From Modestobacter italicus (lineage in GTDB: Bacteria > Actinomycetota > Actinomycetes > Mycobacteriales > Geodermatophilaceae): a DNA stretch of 64,000 nt. The stretch spans positions 4,216,001-4,280,000 of the forward strand of contig NC_017955.1 in NCBI RefSeq assembly GCF_000306785.1, written 5' to 3'. Both the position numbers and the translations under genes were made by a program. This document shows, in pieces, positions 22,311-32,038 of the stretch; position 1 is the stretch's first letter; every line of letters starts with the position of its first letter. Under the pieces are notes generated by a model. The model was not told the origin of the DNA and did not search any database. It saw only the letters and a list, made by a program, of their open reading frames with translations.

Positions 22311-25278
22311 TCAGGACCCCTGCTGCGGCTGCTGCACGGCGTCCTCGGCAGCCAGCTCGACGGCCCGCTGGGGGTGGGCGAACGCCTCCCCCTTTTGGGT
22401 GGTGCAGCGACCAGACCCCCGACCGCCAGGCCAGCGCCCGGCCCAGCGCCGCGGGCGAACCGTCGACCGCGTCCGGCTCCCCCGGCCACCAGGCGACGGT
22501 CCGGCCGCCGGTCACGGTGAGCGTCGGGTGGACGGCGACCGACCCGGGGAGCTCCGGAACGCCGAGCCGGGCCGCGGCCAGCCCGGCACCGGGGACCTCC
22601 GCCCATCGCACGGTGCGCGCCGCCCGGCTGGTGACCCGCGCGCGGCCGGCCTGCTCGCTGGCCAGCGGCAGGTCGAGCAGGTCGGCGACCGGTCCCGGCG
22701 CCCCGCCCGCCGGGACGACGTCCGGACCGACCAGTGGCTGCAACCACGGCGCGTCGAGGACCACCGCCTCGTCGCTGACGCGGTCCGGCGCCACCCGGAC
22801 CCGGCGCGGTGGCTCGACGTCGACGTCGGCCAGCGCGGCGGCCAGGTCGGCGTAGACGGTGCGCAGCGCCGCCGGGCCGACCGTCCGCCCGGGGTCGCCG
22901 AGCCGGTCGAGCAGGTCGAGGGCGTCCTCGACGTCGGCCAATACGTCGGCCACCGCCGCCGGCGGCCGGAGCAGCGCCAGGACGTCGGCCGGCAGCTCCG
23001 GCACCGGGTCGTACAGCCCCTGCAGCTCCACGGCGTCCGGGGCGCGCAGCCGGTCGGGCCGGGCACCGTGCAGCACCGGCGACGTGCGCAGCCACCAGCG
23101 CAGGTAGCCCGGGACGGCGGTGCCGCCGAGGTCGACGTCGGCGAGCGCGGCGACCGGCAGGGCGGCCAGCAGCGGCAGCGCCCGGTCCCAGTCGCGGACC
23201 AGCTCCAGGTCGCGCACCGCGGTCAGCGGCGGCCAGACCGGCGGCGGGGCGTCGGCGGGCAGCCGGTCCAGCACGGCGTCGACCCACTCCTCGGCCCGGT
23301 CGACGTCGAGGTCGTCGGGGTCCTCGGCGGTCAGCAGCGCGAAGGTGTCCAGCACGCCCACGGCGCGCAGCGCGGCGCCGTCCTGGCCGGCGGCGAAGCC
23401 CGGGTCCAGCACGCCGAGCGAGCCGGGGGCGAGGACGTCGGCCAGCGGTGACCCCGGGCGCACCAGCTCCCCCGCCGGTGCCCAGCCGCCGTCGTCGTCG
23501 GGCAGCGCGAGCTCCGCCAGCCACGGCAGCTCACCCGGTGCGGTCCCGGCGGCGGCGACCAGCGTGAGCACGGCGACGGCCAGCGGTCCGACGTCCGCGC
23601 CGTCGTCGGCCTCGTCCAGCGAGCTCTCCACCGCGGCCCGCACGCCGGGGTCGGCGAGCACCGCGGCGGCGGTCGCCGGGCGGGCTCCCAGCCGCTCCAG
23701 CACCCGGCGGGCCGGCCCGGCCGCCGCTGCCGGGTCGGCGATGCGCAGGCCGAGCGGCCCGAGCCGGTCGGCGGGCAGCGACGCGTCGGCCAGCAGCACC
23801 CCGGCCGGGCCGTGCGCCGTCCGGCCGTCGGCCAGCGGCACCGGCAGGGCCGCGAGCTCCTCCCGGTCGGCGGTCTCCAGCGCGGCGTAGAGGCCGGCCC
23901 ACCAGGCGCCCGGCCGCTGCACGCCCCGGACGGCCTCCACGACCTCGGCCAGCCCGGCGCGGCGGACGCCGAGCGCGCCGAGCACCGCGGCGTCCGACCG
24001 CCGCGACCAGGCGGCCGGCAGCAGACCGGGCAGCACGCCGACGAGGGCGGCGACCCGCTCGTCGGTCGGGTCGTCGAGGGCGACGGCGCGGTCCGGCCGG
24101 AGCAGCGCCTCCTCCGGGTCGGCGGGCGGCAGCCAGGCGGAGCCGCGGAGCCGGTCCAGGACGGCGCCGCCCAGCACGGCGTCGAGTTCGGCGGCGGCGA
24201 GACCGGTCCGGGGCACGATCTGCAGCAGGACCGGGTCGGCCGGCAGGGCCGCGAGCAGCTCGGCATAGCCGTCGGCGGCCACAGCCACCAGGGCGTCGGT
24301 GACCGGGCCGGGCGCGACGTGCCGCCGGTCGGGGCCGAGCGGGAAGGGGGCGATCAACCGGGCCGGCAGCGACAGCGGCTCGTCGCTGGGGGTCGGGGCG
24401 TGCACGACCTGCCGGCCGGTCAGCGGGACCGGGACGCCGTCGGCCACCGGGAGAGCCCAGGTGACGGTGTAGCCGCGGCGGTCCCGCTCCTCCACCGGCC
24501 GGTCGGCGAGCAGCTCCGCGGGCAGCTCGCCGGCCCGCTGGACGACCCGCCACGTCGTCGCCCGCTCCCCGTCGGTGAGCACCCGGTCGGCGCCCTGCGC
24601 GGGGAGCGAGCTGAGGGTGCGGACGGCGCCGTCGACGACGACGTCGACCCGGGCCAGCGCCGGCAGGGCGAGCAGCAGCCCGGCGTCCAGCCCCGCCAGG
24701 GCGGCGCGGACCTGACCGGTGGCGCCGGGCCGGAGCGGGAGGACGACCTCGGTGGCGAACCCGGCCGGCGGGGCGCCGTCGGCCGGGAACGGCAGCCGGA
24801 GGACCGGGACGGCGCCGCCCCGGCGGGCCAGCTCGTCGGCGAGGGCGGGCACGGCGGCGACGGCGGCCCGGGTCTCGGCGGCGCTGAACCGGACCGAGCG
24901 GTCGGTGGAGACGACGGCCGGCTCGTCGCTGACGGCCAGCACGGCGGCGAAGCCGACGCCGAACCGGCCGACGGTGGCGCCCGCGTCCCGCTTCGCCGAG
25001 GCCCGCAGGCTGGCCAGCGCCTGGACGCCGTCGTCGTCCAGCGGGGCGCCGGTGTTGGCCGCCCGCAGCACGTCGCCGGTCAGCTCGAGGCGGAGGTGCC
25101 CCCGGTCGCCTGCGCGGGTGGCCGCGTCGGCCGCGTTCTGGGCGAGCTCGACGAGCAGCCGGTCGCGGTAGCCGCCGAGGACGAGGTCCTCCTCGGCGTT
25201 CGCGTCCTCCCGGAAGCGGGCCGGGGAGTCGGTCCAGGTGGTCAGCACCCGGCGGCGCAGCTCGGCGGGGTCAGGCAC
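22311..25278 (-). pseudogene. Sacsin N-terminal ATPase-like large protein, frameshifted near its 3-prime end
   Basis: The protein is about 988 residues. The N-terminus is a GHKL-type ATPase fold like sacsin and Hsp90: LVELAQNAADA (N box), FGVGFAAVLAVSDEP (G1 region) and a later ATPase-like strand set; the rest is Ala-Leu-Asp-rich with no known domain. GTG start at 25278. Near 22388-22396 (C5T4 on the plus strand) one extra base shifts the frame: as written, reading runs on past the gene into the tannase gene without a stop, while removing one base gives a normal tail, HHPKGEAFAHPQRAVELAAE..., and a TGA at 22311. Function unknown; possibly a chaperone. It lies 32 bp after the SpoIIE phosphatase gene and may be co-transcribed with it. 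Confidence 0.75.
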
Positions 25279-25310
25279 CTGCGCAGCATGCCCGACCGGC
25301 CGGCGGCGGC

Positions 25311-27689
25311 TCAGCGCAGCGCGCTGTGGCCCTCCGGCAGCCGCACCGGGCCGGCCGACGGCGGGCGGGGCCGGTCCTCCGGGTGCGCCCGGATCGCCAG
25401 CAGCGCGACGTCGTCCTCGACCCGGCCGGCGAGCTCGCCGAGCACCCGGTCGCACAGCTCCTCGAGGGTCAGGTGCCGCAGCTCGCGGAGCAGGCCGCCC
25501 AGCCACGCCACGCCGTCGTCGAGCGGGACGCCGCGGCGCTCGATGAGGCCGTCGGTGTAGAGCAGCACGGTGGAGCCCGGCTCGAGCTCTTGCGCGTGGT
25601 CGTACCGGGCGCGGTCCGGGTCGACGCCGAGCAGCAGGTCCGCCGGGCGCTCCAGCACCTCCACCCCGCCGTCGGGCCGCACCAGCAGCGGTGGCGGGTG
25701 GCCGGCGTTGGACCACCGCAGCACCCGGGCGCCGCGGGCGGCGTCGGCGTCGGTCTGCTCGACGGTGGCGAGCACCGCGGTGGCCAGCGTGCCGATGGCG
25801 AGGTCGCGCATCGCGCGGTCCAGGCCGGTGAGCACCTCCGCCGGGGTGCCGCCGCTGTGGTGGGCGACCCCGCGGAGCACGTTGCGCACCTGCGCCATCG
25901 CGGCGGCGGCGTGGCTGTCGTGGCCGGTGACGTCGCCGATGACGAGCACGGTGCGCCCGTCGGCCAGCAGGAAGCTGTCGTACCAGTCGCCGCCGACCTG
26001 GGCCTGCCGCGCCGCGGGCAGGTACCGGACGGCGACCTGCAGGTGGTCCGGCTCGGGCGGCTCGGACAGCAGGCTGCGCTGCAGCGCCTCGACCGTGCCG
26101 GCCAGGGCGGTGAGCGCGGTGCGCTCGGCCACCCGGGTCTGCAGCCGGTCGAGCGCCTGGGCGGCCTGGGCGGCGAAGGCGACGACCAGCTCGAGGTCGG
26201 CCGGGCCGAACGCCTGCGGTTCGGCCCATCCCACGGTCAGCGACCCGAGCAGCCGGCCGCCGCTCTCCAGCGGGACCGCCGTCCACGCCTGGCAGCCGGT
26301 GTCGGCGACGACCCGGTCCATGTCGGGGGTCAGCGCCCGGCACTCCGCCGCGTCGTGCAGCACCACGGGCCGGCGGGTGCGGGCGGCGATGCTGGCGGGC
26401 AGCGGGCCGGCCAGCGGGAGCAGCGCGTAGGTCTGCTGGGTCTCCTCGCCCAGCCCGTCGGTGATCGCCAGCCGCAGCACCGCCGGGTCGTCCGGGTCGG
26501 TCACGGCGACCGCGCCACCCTGGGCACCGAGCGCCGCGAGGCCGCGGTCCACCACGGTCGCCGCCAGCTCGTGCACCGACTCCGCGCGCCCCAGCGCCAG
26601 GGCCAGCTCGGCGAGCGCGGTCAGCTGCCGCGCGCCGCGGAGCTCCGCCTCGCGGGTCTGGATGCGGTCCAGGGTCTGGCTGCACTGCGCGGCGAACGCG
26701 ACCAGCACCTCCACCTCGGCCGGGACGAAGGCCTGCGGCTCGTCCCAGACGACGGTCAGCACGCCGATCTCCCGGTTCGGGGTGCGCAGCGGCAGGCTGG
26801 CGTAGGCCACCCCGCCGGTGGCCGCCACGACGCCGGCCATCTCGGGGGCGAACGCCAGGGACGCATCGAGGTCGGGCAGCAGGACCGGACGACCGGTGCG
26901 CGCGGCGACGCTCACCGGGAGCGGCCCGTCGAGGGGCTGCAGCTCGTAGGTCTGCTGGGTCTGCGGGCCGCCCAGCTCCGCCGAGATCACCGACCGCAGG
27001 ACGTCGCCCTCGCGGACCGCCACGGCACCACCGGGGGCGCCCACCACGGCCAGCCCGCCCTCGGTGACCACCGACACCAGGTCGGCCACCGTCTCGGCCC
27101 CGGCCAGCCGCAGCGCGACCCCGGCGAGCGCGGTGAGCCGGCCGGCGCTGACCGCCTCGGCCGCCCGGGCGTCGGCCAGCTCGAGCCCGCGGGCGTAGAG
27201 GTCGGACTCCACCTCCACGACGCGCCGCTGCAGCTCGGTGGGGTCGACGACGCCGGCGCGGCGCCGCTCGACCACGTAGTCGGTGATGTCCTCGGCACGC
27301 TGCACGACGTACGTGCACCGGCCGGCGTCGTCCAGCACAGGCGTGCTGATCAGGCTCCAGAACCGCTTGCTGTACCCACCCGCGCCGTCGGGGATGTCGT
27401 ACTCCTGCACCGGCATGGTGTCCGGCTGCCGGGTGTCGCGGGCCCGCTCGAAGGACGCCTGGACCTTGCTGACCCCGCCGTCGGCCTCGCTGTCGGACGG
27501 GTTGCCCGGGAACGCCTCGAAGACCGGCCGGCCGACCAGCTCGGCGCGGGTGCGCCCGGTGGTGGTCAGGTAGGCCTCGTTCGCCTCGACGATGACCAGG
27601 TCGGGGGTCATCACCAGGAACGGCGTCGGCAGGGCAGCGAAGACCGCGGCGACGTCGATCCCGCCGTGCGCTGCCCCGGCCTGCTCCAC
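25311..27689 (-). CDS. PAS-GAF-GAF-SpoIIE (PP2C) phosphatase
   Basis: A 792-residue signalling phosphatase. The PAS domain is at about residues 13-140 (FLVMTPDLVIVEANEAYL, then WSLISTPVLDDAG). GAF 1 is at about 190-350 and GAF 2 at about 365-520; these two are near repeats of each other, both with a Q-Q-T-Y-x-L-x-P-L-x-G-P-L-P segment. The SpoIIE/PP2C domain at about 560-760 has VGGDWYDSF, IGDVTGHD and DDVALL. It would dephosphorylate a STAS antagonist, with the one at 17839 the nearest candidate. GTG start at 27689. It differs from the RsbP-like protein at 6445 by lacking an RsbQ partner. Confidence 0.88.
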   Translation of the reverse strand: MEQAGAAHGGIDVAAVFAALPTPFLVMTPDLVIVEANEAYLTTTGRTRAELVGRPVFEAFPGNPSDSEADGGVSKVQASFERARDTRQPDTMPVQEYDIPDGAGGYSKRFWSLISTPVLDDAGRCTYVVQRAEDITDYVVERRRAGVVDPTELQRRVVEVESDLYARGLELADARAAEAVSAGRLTALAGVALRLAGAETVADLVSVVTEGGLAVVGAPGGAVAVREGDVLRSVISAELGGPQTQQTYELQPLDGPLPVSVAARTGRPVLLPDLDASLAFAPEMAGVVAATGGVAYASLPLRTPNREIGVLTVVWDEPQAFVPAEVEVLVAFAAQCSQTLDRIQTREAELRGARQLTALAELALALGRAESVHELAATVVDRGLAALGAQGGAVAVTDPDDPAVLRLAITDGLGEETQQTYALLPLAGPLPASIAARTRRPVVLHDAAECRALTPDMDRVVADTGCQAWTAVPLESGGRLLGSLTVGWAEPQAFGPADLELVVAFAAQAAQALDRLQTRVAERTALTALAGTVEALQRSLLSEPPEPDHLQVAVRYLPAARQAQVGGDWYDSFLLADGRTVLVIGDVTGHDSHAAAAMAQVRNVLRGVAHHSGGTPAEVLTGLDRAMRDLAIGTLATAVLATVEQTDADAARGARVLRWSNAGHPPPLLVRPDGGVEVLERPADLLLGVDPDRARYDHAQELEPGSTVLLYTDGLIERRGVPLDDGVAWLGGLLRELRHLTLEELCDRVLGELAGRVEDDVALLAIRAHPEDRPRPPSAGPVRLPEGHSALR

Positions 27690-27808
27690 GCGCCTCCCGT
27701 CGTCCCCCGTGACCCGGTGGCCCGGGCGTGCGCGTCGAGGGTATCCGGGGCCGCTGACCTGCCCCGGCGCTCGGCGCGACCCCGGCGGCGCACGTAGCCT
27801 GCGGTGCC

Positions 27809-29341
27809 ATGCCGCTCAGCGAGGAGTGGGACAGCGTCCCGGCCACCACCACCGGGACCCTCGACCACCCCACCCAGGAGACCTTCGAGTCCACCGACCC
27901 GGCCTCCGGCGCCGTCCTCGGGGTGTTCCCGGTGCACGACGCCGCCGCCGTCGGGGAGGCCGTGACCCGGGCCCGCGCCGCCGCGGAGCAGTGGGCGGCG
28001 CTCGGCTTCGCCGGCCGGCGCACCCGGCTGGCCGCCTACCGCGGGCACCTGGCCCGGCACGTGCACGAGCTGGCCGACCTCGTGCACCGGGAGAACGGCA
28101 AGCCGCACGCCGACGCGCTGCTGGAGATCACCCTGGCCGTCGACCACCTGGCCTGGGCCGGCGCCCACGCACGGCGGACGCTCGGCCCGCGCCGGGTGAA
28201 CCCGGGCCTGCTCGCCGCCAACCACGCCGCCTCGCTGGAGTACCAGCCGCTCGGCGTCGTGGGCGTGATCGGGCCGTGGAACTACCCGGTGTTCACCCCG
28301 ATGGGCTCGATCGCCTACGCGCTGGCCGCCGGCAACGCCGTCGTGTTCAAGCCCAGCGAGTTCACCCCGGCGGTCGGCTCCTGGCTGGCCGAGGCGTGGC
28401 GGGCCGCCGTCCCCGAGCTGCCCGACGTCCTCCAGGTGGTCACCGGGTCCGGCGGGACCGGTGCGGCGCTGTGCCGGGCGGGTGTCGGCAAGCTCGCCTT
28501 CACCGGCTCGGCGGCGACCGGCCGGAAGGTGATGGCCGCCTGCGCCGAGACGCTGACCCCGGTGCTCATGGAGTGCGGCGGCAAGGACGCCATGATCGTC
28601 GACGACGACGCCGACGTGGTCGCCGCCGCCGGTGCCGCCGTGTGGGGCGGGATGAGCAACGCCGGGCAGACCTGCATCGGCATCGAGCGGGTGTACGCCA
28701 CCAGCGCCGTCTACGACCGGTTCGTCGCCGAGGTCACCCGGCAGGTGGCCGACCTGCGACCGGGGTCGGACGAGCAGGCGACCTACGGGCCGATGACCAT
28801 GGCGAGCCAGACCGACGTCGTCCGCCGGCACCTCGACGACGCCCGCGCCGCGGGGGGCCGGGTCGCCACCGGGGGCACCGTGGAGGGCGGCTACGTCGCG
28901 CCGACGGTGCTGGTCGACGTGCCCGAGACGTCGACCGCGGTCACCGAGGAGACCTTCGGGCCGACGCTCACCATCGCCCGGGTGGCCGACGCGGAGGAGG
29001 GCCTGCGGCGGGCCAACGCCACCTCGCTGGGCCTGAGCTCGGTGTTCAGCGGCTCGACGGCGAAGGCGGTCGACCTCGCCCGCCGGATGCGCAGCGGCAT
29101 GACCTCGATCAACTCGGTGCTGACCTTCGCCTCGGTGCCCGCGCTGCCCTTCGGCGGCGTCGGCGACAGCGGCTTCGGCCGGATCCACGGCGCGGACGGG
29201 CTCCGCGAGTTCACCCGGGCCAAGGCGATCACCCGGCAGCGCTTCCCGCTGCCGGTGGACCTGATGAGCTTCCGGCGCCCCGCCGCCGCGGCCGACACGC
29301 TCGCCCGGGTCATGGGCGTCGTCCACGGCCGCCACCGCTGA
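27809..29341 (+). CDS. NAD(P)-dependent aldehyde dehydrogenase
   Basis: The 510-residue protein is of normal ALDH length. The cofactor-binding segment is IGPWNYP and later KPSEFTP; the general base Glu is in LMECGGKDAMIV and the nucleophile Cys is in NAGQTCIGIERVY; the closing motifs are EETFGPTLTI and LPFGGVGDSGFGR. Highest resemblance is to broad succinate-semialdehyde or aliphatic aldehyde dehydrogenases, but the substrate cannot be fixed from sequence. Start ATG at 27809. It is divergent from the PAS phosphatase and converges on the MFS gene, with palindromes between. Confidence 0.9.
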   Translation: MPLSEEWDSVPATTTGTLDHPTQETFESTDPASGAVLGVFPVHDAAAVGEAVTRARAAAEQWAALGFAGRRTRLAAYRGHLARHVHELADLVHRENGKPHADALLEITLAVDHLAWAGAHARRTLGPRRVNPGLLAANHAASLEYQPLGVVGVIGPWNYPVFTPMGSIAYALAAGNAVVFKPSEFTPAVGSWLAEAWRAAVPELPDVLQVVTGSGGTGAALCRAGVGKLAFTGSAATGRKVMAACAETLTPVLMECGGKDAMIVDDDADVVAAAGAAVWGGMSNAGQTCIGIERVYATSAVYDRFVAEVTRQVADLRPGSDEQATYGPMTMASQTDVVRRHLDDARAAGGRVATGGTVEGGYVAPTVLVDVPETSTAVTEETFGPTLTIARVADAEEGLRRANATSLGLSSVFSGSTAKAVDLARRMRSGMTSINSVLTFASVPALPFGGVGDSGFGRIHGADGLREFTRAKAITRQRFPLPVDLMSFRRPAAAADTLARVMGVVHGRHR

Positions 29342-29354
29342 CCGGTCACCTCCG

Positions 29355-29397
29355 GGTTCGGCGCCGGAACCTGCACCGGTTTCGGCGCCGAAACCGG
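29355..29397. terminator. Two tandem palindromes sharing the core TTCGGCGCCG
   Basis: The second, 29376-29397, is a perfect 22-bp palindrome with half-site CCGGTTTCGGC. The first, around 29355-29371 (GGTTCGGCGCCGGAACC), is nearly perfect. Both lie in the 63 bp between convergent stops, so a bidirectional terminator is the simple reading; the duplicated core could also be a DNA-binding site. Confidence 0.6.
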
Positions 29398-29404
29398 ATC
29401 GGCG

Positions 29405-30721
29405 TCAGCCGTGGGCCTGGTCGGCGGCCGCGGGGAGGGGTTCGACCGGCAGCGTGGTGGCCGGGGACGACGGCCGGCGGCGGATCGAGATCGACAGCGC
29501 CGCGGCGACCAGGCAGAGGGCGGCAGCGCCGTACCAGGCGCCGTCGTAGGAGCCGGTGACGTCGCGGACGACGCCGGCGCCGAAGGCGGCCAGCGCCGCG
29601 CCCACCTGGTGGGAGGCGAAGACCCAGCCGAAGACGACGGGCGCCCGGGCACCGAAGTACTGCCGGCACAGCGCCAGCGTGGGCGGCACGGTGGCCACCC
29701 AGTCCAGGCCGTAGAAGACGATGAACGCGATCATCGAGGCCTGGAGGTCGGTGCCGAACAGCTGCGGCAGCAGGAACAGCGACATCCCGCGCAGCCCGTA
29801 GTAGGCCAGCAGCAGCACCCGCGGGTCGGCGCGGTCGGTGAGCCAGCCGGAGAAGATGGTGCCGGCGACGTCGAAGACGCCGACGACGGCCAGCAGCCCG
29901 GCCGCGGTGGTGACGGGCATGCCGTGGTCGTGCGCCGCGGGGATGAAGTGCGGCTGCACCAGGCCGTTGGTCGAGGCGCCGCAGATCAGGAAGCCGCCGG
30001 CGAGCAGCCAGAACGGCCGGGTGCGCACCGCGTCGGCCAGCCCGCGCAGCGCGGTGCGGGCCGGGTTGCCGCGGGAGGGCTCGACGTCGTCCTCGACGGT
30101 GCCGCCGTAGGGCGCCACCCCCAGGTCGCGGGGCCGGTCGCGCAGCAGCCAGGCCACGAACGGGGCGACGGCGAGCGCGGCGGCCGCGGTGCCCAGCGCC
30201 GCGGGACGCCAGCCCCAGCGGGTGGAGACGGCGGCCACGAACGGCAGGAAGATGAGCTGCCCGGTGGCACCCGCCGCGGTCAGCACGCCGGACACCAGCC
30301 CGCGGCGGGCCACGAACCAGCGCCCGGTGACGGTGGCAACCAGCGACATCGCCATCGAGCCGGTGCCCAGCCCGACCAGCACGCCCCAGCAGAGGACCAG
30401 CTGCCAGCTCGCCGTCATGAACACGGTGAGCCCGCTGCCGACGGCGACCACCAGCAGCGCGGCGACGACGACCCGGCGGATGCCGAAGCGCTCCATCAGC
30501 GCGGCGGCGAAGGGCGCGGTGAGCCCGTAGAGCGCCAGGTTGATGGCGATGGCCAGCGAGATGGTCGACAGCGACCAGCCGAACTCCTCGTGCAGCGGGT
30601 CGATGAGCACGCCGGGCACCGCGCGGAACGCGGCGGCGCCGATCAGCGCGAGGAAGGTCACCGCGGCCACCCACCACGCGGGGTGGATCCGGGAGGTGCG
30701 GGTCGGCGGCGCGGTGGTCAC
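29405..30721 (-). CDS. MFS transporter (monocarboxylate/oxalate-formate antiporter type)
   Basis: This 438-residue protein has twelve hydrophobic segments in two halves. The N-terminal FRAVPGVLIDPLHEEFGWSL, the conserved RFGIRR loop after helix 2, the central GLGTG and the cytoplasmic loop RDRPRDLGVAPYG before helix 7 match the OFA/monocarboxylate-like MFS group. The substrate is unknown, probably a small organic acid. The GTG at 30721 follows AGGA with 8-nt spacing and is preferred to a TTG at 30754. It is divergent from the GlxA-type regulator 71 bp away, which likely controls it. Confidence 0.85.
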   Translation of the reverse strand: MTTAPPTRTSRIHPAWWVAAVTFLALIGAAAFRAVPGVLIDPLHEEFGWSLSTISLAIAINLALYGLTAPFAAALMERFGIRRVVVAALLVVAVGSGLTVFMTASWQLVLCWGVLVGLGTGSMAMSLVATVTGRWFVARRGLVSGVLTAAGATGQLIFLPFVAAVSTRWGWRPAALGTAAAALAVAPFVAWLLRDRPRDLGVAPYGGTVEDDVEPSRGNPARTALRGLADAVRTRPFWLLAGGFLICGASTNGLVQPHFIPAAHDHGMPVTTAAGLLAVVGVFDVAGTIFSGWLTDRADPRVLLLAYYGLRGMSLFLLPQLFGTDLQASMIAFIVFYGLDWVATVPPTLALCRQYFGARAPVVFGWVFASHQVGAALAAFGAGVVRDVTGSYDGAWYGAAALCLVAAALSISIRRRPSSPATTLPVEPLPAAADQAHG

Positions 30722-30792
30722 GGCGCAGATCCTGCCGACGGGGGCGCCGCGCAACCAGTGGCCCGGAAGCCAGCCTGTGCAAGGATCCGGCC

Positions 30793-31806
30793 ATGTCTGA
30801 GGAGGCTGTGCCCGAGCCCGTCCTGCACGAGGTCGCCGTCCTGGCGATGGACACGACCGTCGCCTTCGAGCTCGGGCTGCCGCACGCCTTCCTCGGCGGC
30901 GCCCTGGACGCCGGGGGGCGCCCGCTGTACCGGGTCCGGGTCGCCACGGTCGACGGCGGCCCGGTGCGCACCAGCGCCGGGTACGCGGTGCTCCCCGACC
31001 ACGACCTCCGGCTGCTGGAGACCGCGGACACCGTCGTCGTCCCGGGCGTCTACGGCGGTCCGCAGGCCGACGGCGTGCTCTCCCCCGCCCTCACCGAGGC
31101 GCTGACCCGCGCGGCCACGCACGCCCGGATCGTCTCCATCTGCACGGGTGCGTTCGTGCTCGCGGCCGCCGGGCTGCTCGACGGCCGCCCGGCCACCACG
31201 CACTGGATGCACGCCGCCGCGTTCTCCGGCTTCTTCCCGCAGGTCCACCTGGACCCCGACGTGCTGTTCGTCGACGACGGCGACGTGCTCACCTCGGCCG
31301 GCAACGCCGCCGGCATCGACCTGCTGCTGCACGTCGTGCGCCGTGACCACGGCAGCGAGGTGGCCAACAGCGTCGCCCGCCGGCGGGTGGCCTCGCCGTG
31401 GCGGGACGGCGGCCAGTCGCAGTTCATCGAGCGGCCGCTGCCCGACCCCGACGGCACCGGCACCGCGGACACCCGGGCCTGGGCGACGGCCCGGCTGGGC
31501 GAGCCGCTGACCCTGGCCGGGCTGGCCGGCCACGCCCGGATGAGCGTGCGCACCTTCACCCGGCGGTTCCGCCAGGAGACCGGACTGAGCCCGCAGCGGT
31601 GGCTGACCCAGCAGCGGGTGGCGCTGGCCCGGCACCTGCTGGAGTCGACCGACACCCCGGTCGAGCGGGTCGCCGCCGAGGCGGGGTTCGGCACCACCGC
31701 GTCGCTCCGCCAGCACCTGCACGCGGCCATCGGGGTGGCGCCGCTGACCTACCGGCGCACCTTCCGCGGCGCCGCGCCGACCCCGACGGCGCCCACCCCC
31801 GTGTGA
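30793..31806 (+). CDS. GlxA-family transcriptional regulator (DJ-1/PfpI plus AraC HTH)
   Basis: A 337-residue two-domain regulator. Residues 12-185 are a DJ-1/PfpI amidotransferase-like sensor with nucleophile-elbow Cys in IVSICTGAFVLAAAGLL and the conserved TTHWMHAA. Residues 235-330 are an AraC DNA-binding domain with two helix-turn-helix units (TLAGLAGHARMSVRTFTRRF and PVERVAAEAGFGTTASLRQH). The sensor domain probably binds an amino acid or small metabolite. Divergent from the MFS transporter gene, so that gene is the likely target. Start ATG at 30793. Confidence 0.92.
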   Translation: MSEEAVPEPVLHEVAVLAMDTTVAFELGLPHAFLGGALDAGGRPLYRVRVATVDGGPVRTSAGYAVLPDHDLRLLETADTVVVPGVYGGPQADGVLSPALTEALTRAATHARIVSICTGAFVLAAAGLLDGRPATTHWMHAAAFSGFFPQVHLDPDVLFVDDGDVLTSAGNAAGIDLLLHVVRRDHGSEVANSVARRRVASPWRDGGQSQFIERPLPDPDGTGTADTRAWATARLGEPLTLAGLAGHARMSVRTFTRRFRQETGLSPQRWLTQQRVALARHLLESTDTPVERVAAEAGFGTTASLRQHLHAAIGVAPLTYRRTFRGAAPTPTAPTPV

Positions 31807-32038
31807 CGAGCGACTCCCCGACGTCCCCGCGCAGGACGGGTGTCTCTGGCAGAGTGGGCGTCACCGGCGCCGCCCCCCGCTCAATCCGAGAGCGGGTGGA
31901 CTCGACGTCGGCGCGAGGCTGCGCCACGGAGGCGCGCCGGCGACCCGACGTCCGACCCGGACGAGCGATGCGGCCCCACCGAGGCGGCCCCGCACCCGGT
32001 GGATGAACGGTGGCCACCGGACTGTTGAGGAACCACGT

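Noticed and set aside
21871-28023. A single open frame of about 2,050 codons on the minus strand
   Set aside because: It joins a shadow frame of the PAS phosphatase, the sacsin-like gene and the tannase N-terminus by chance and by one indel. Three separate genes explain it better.
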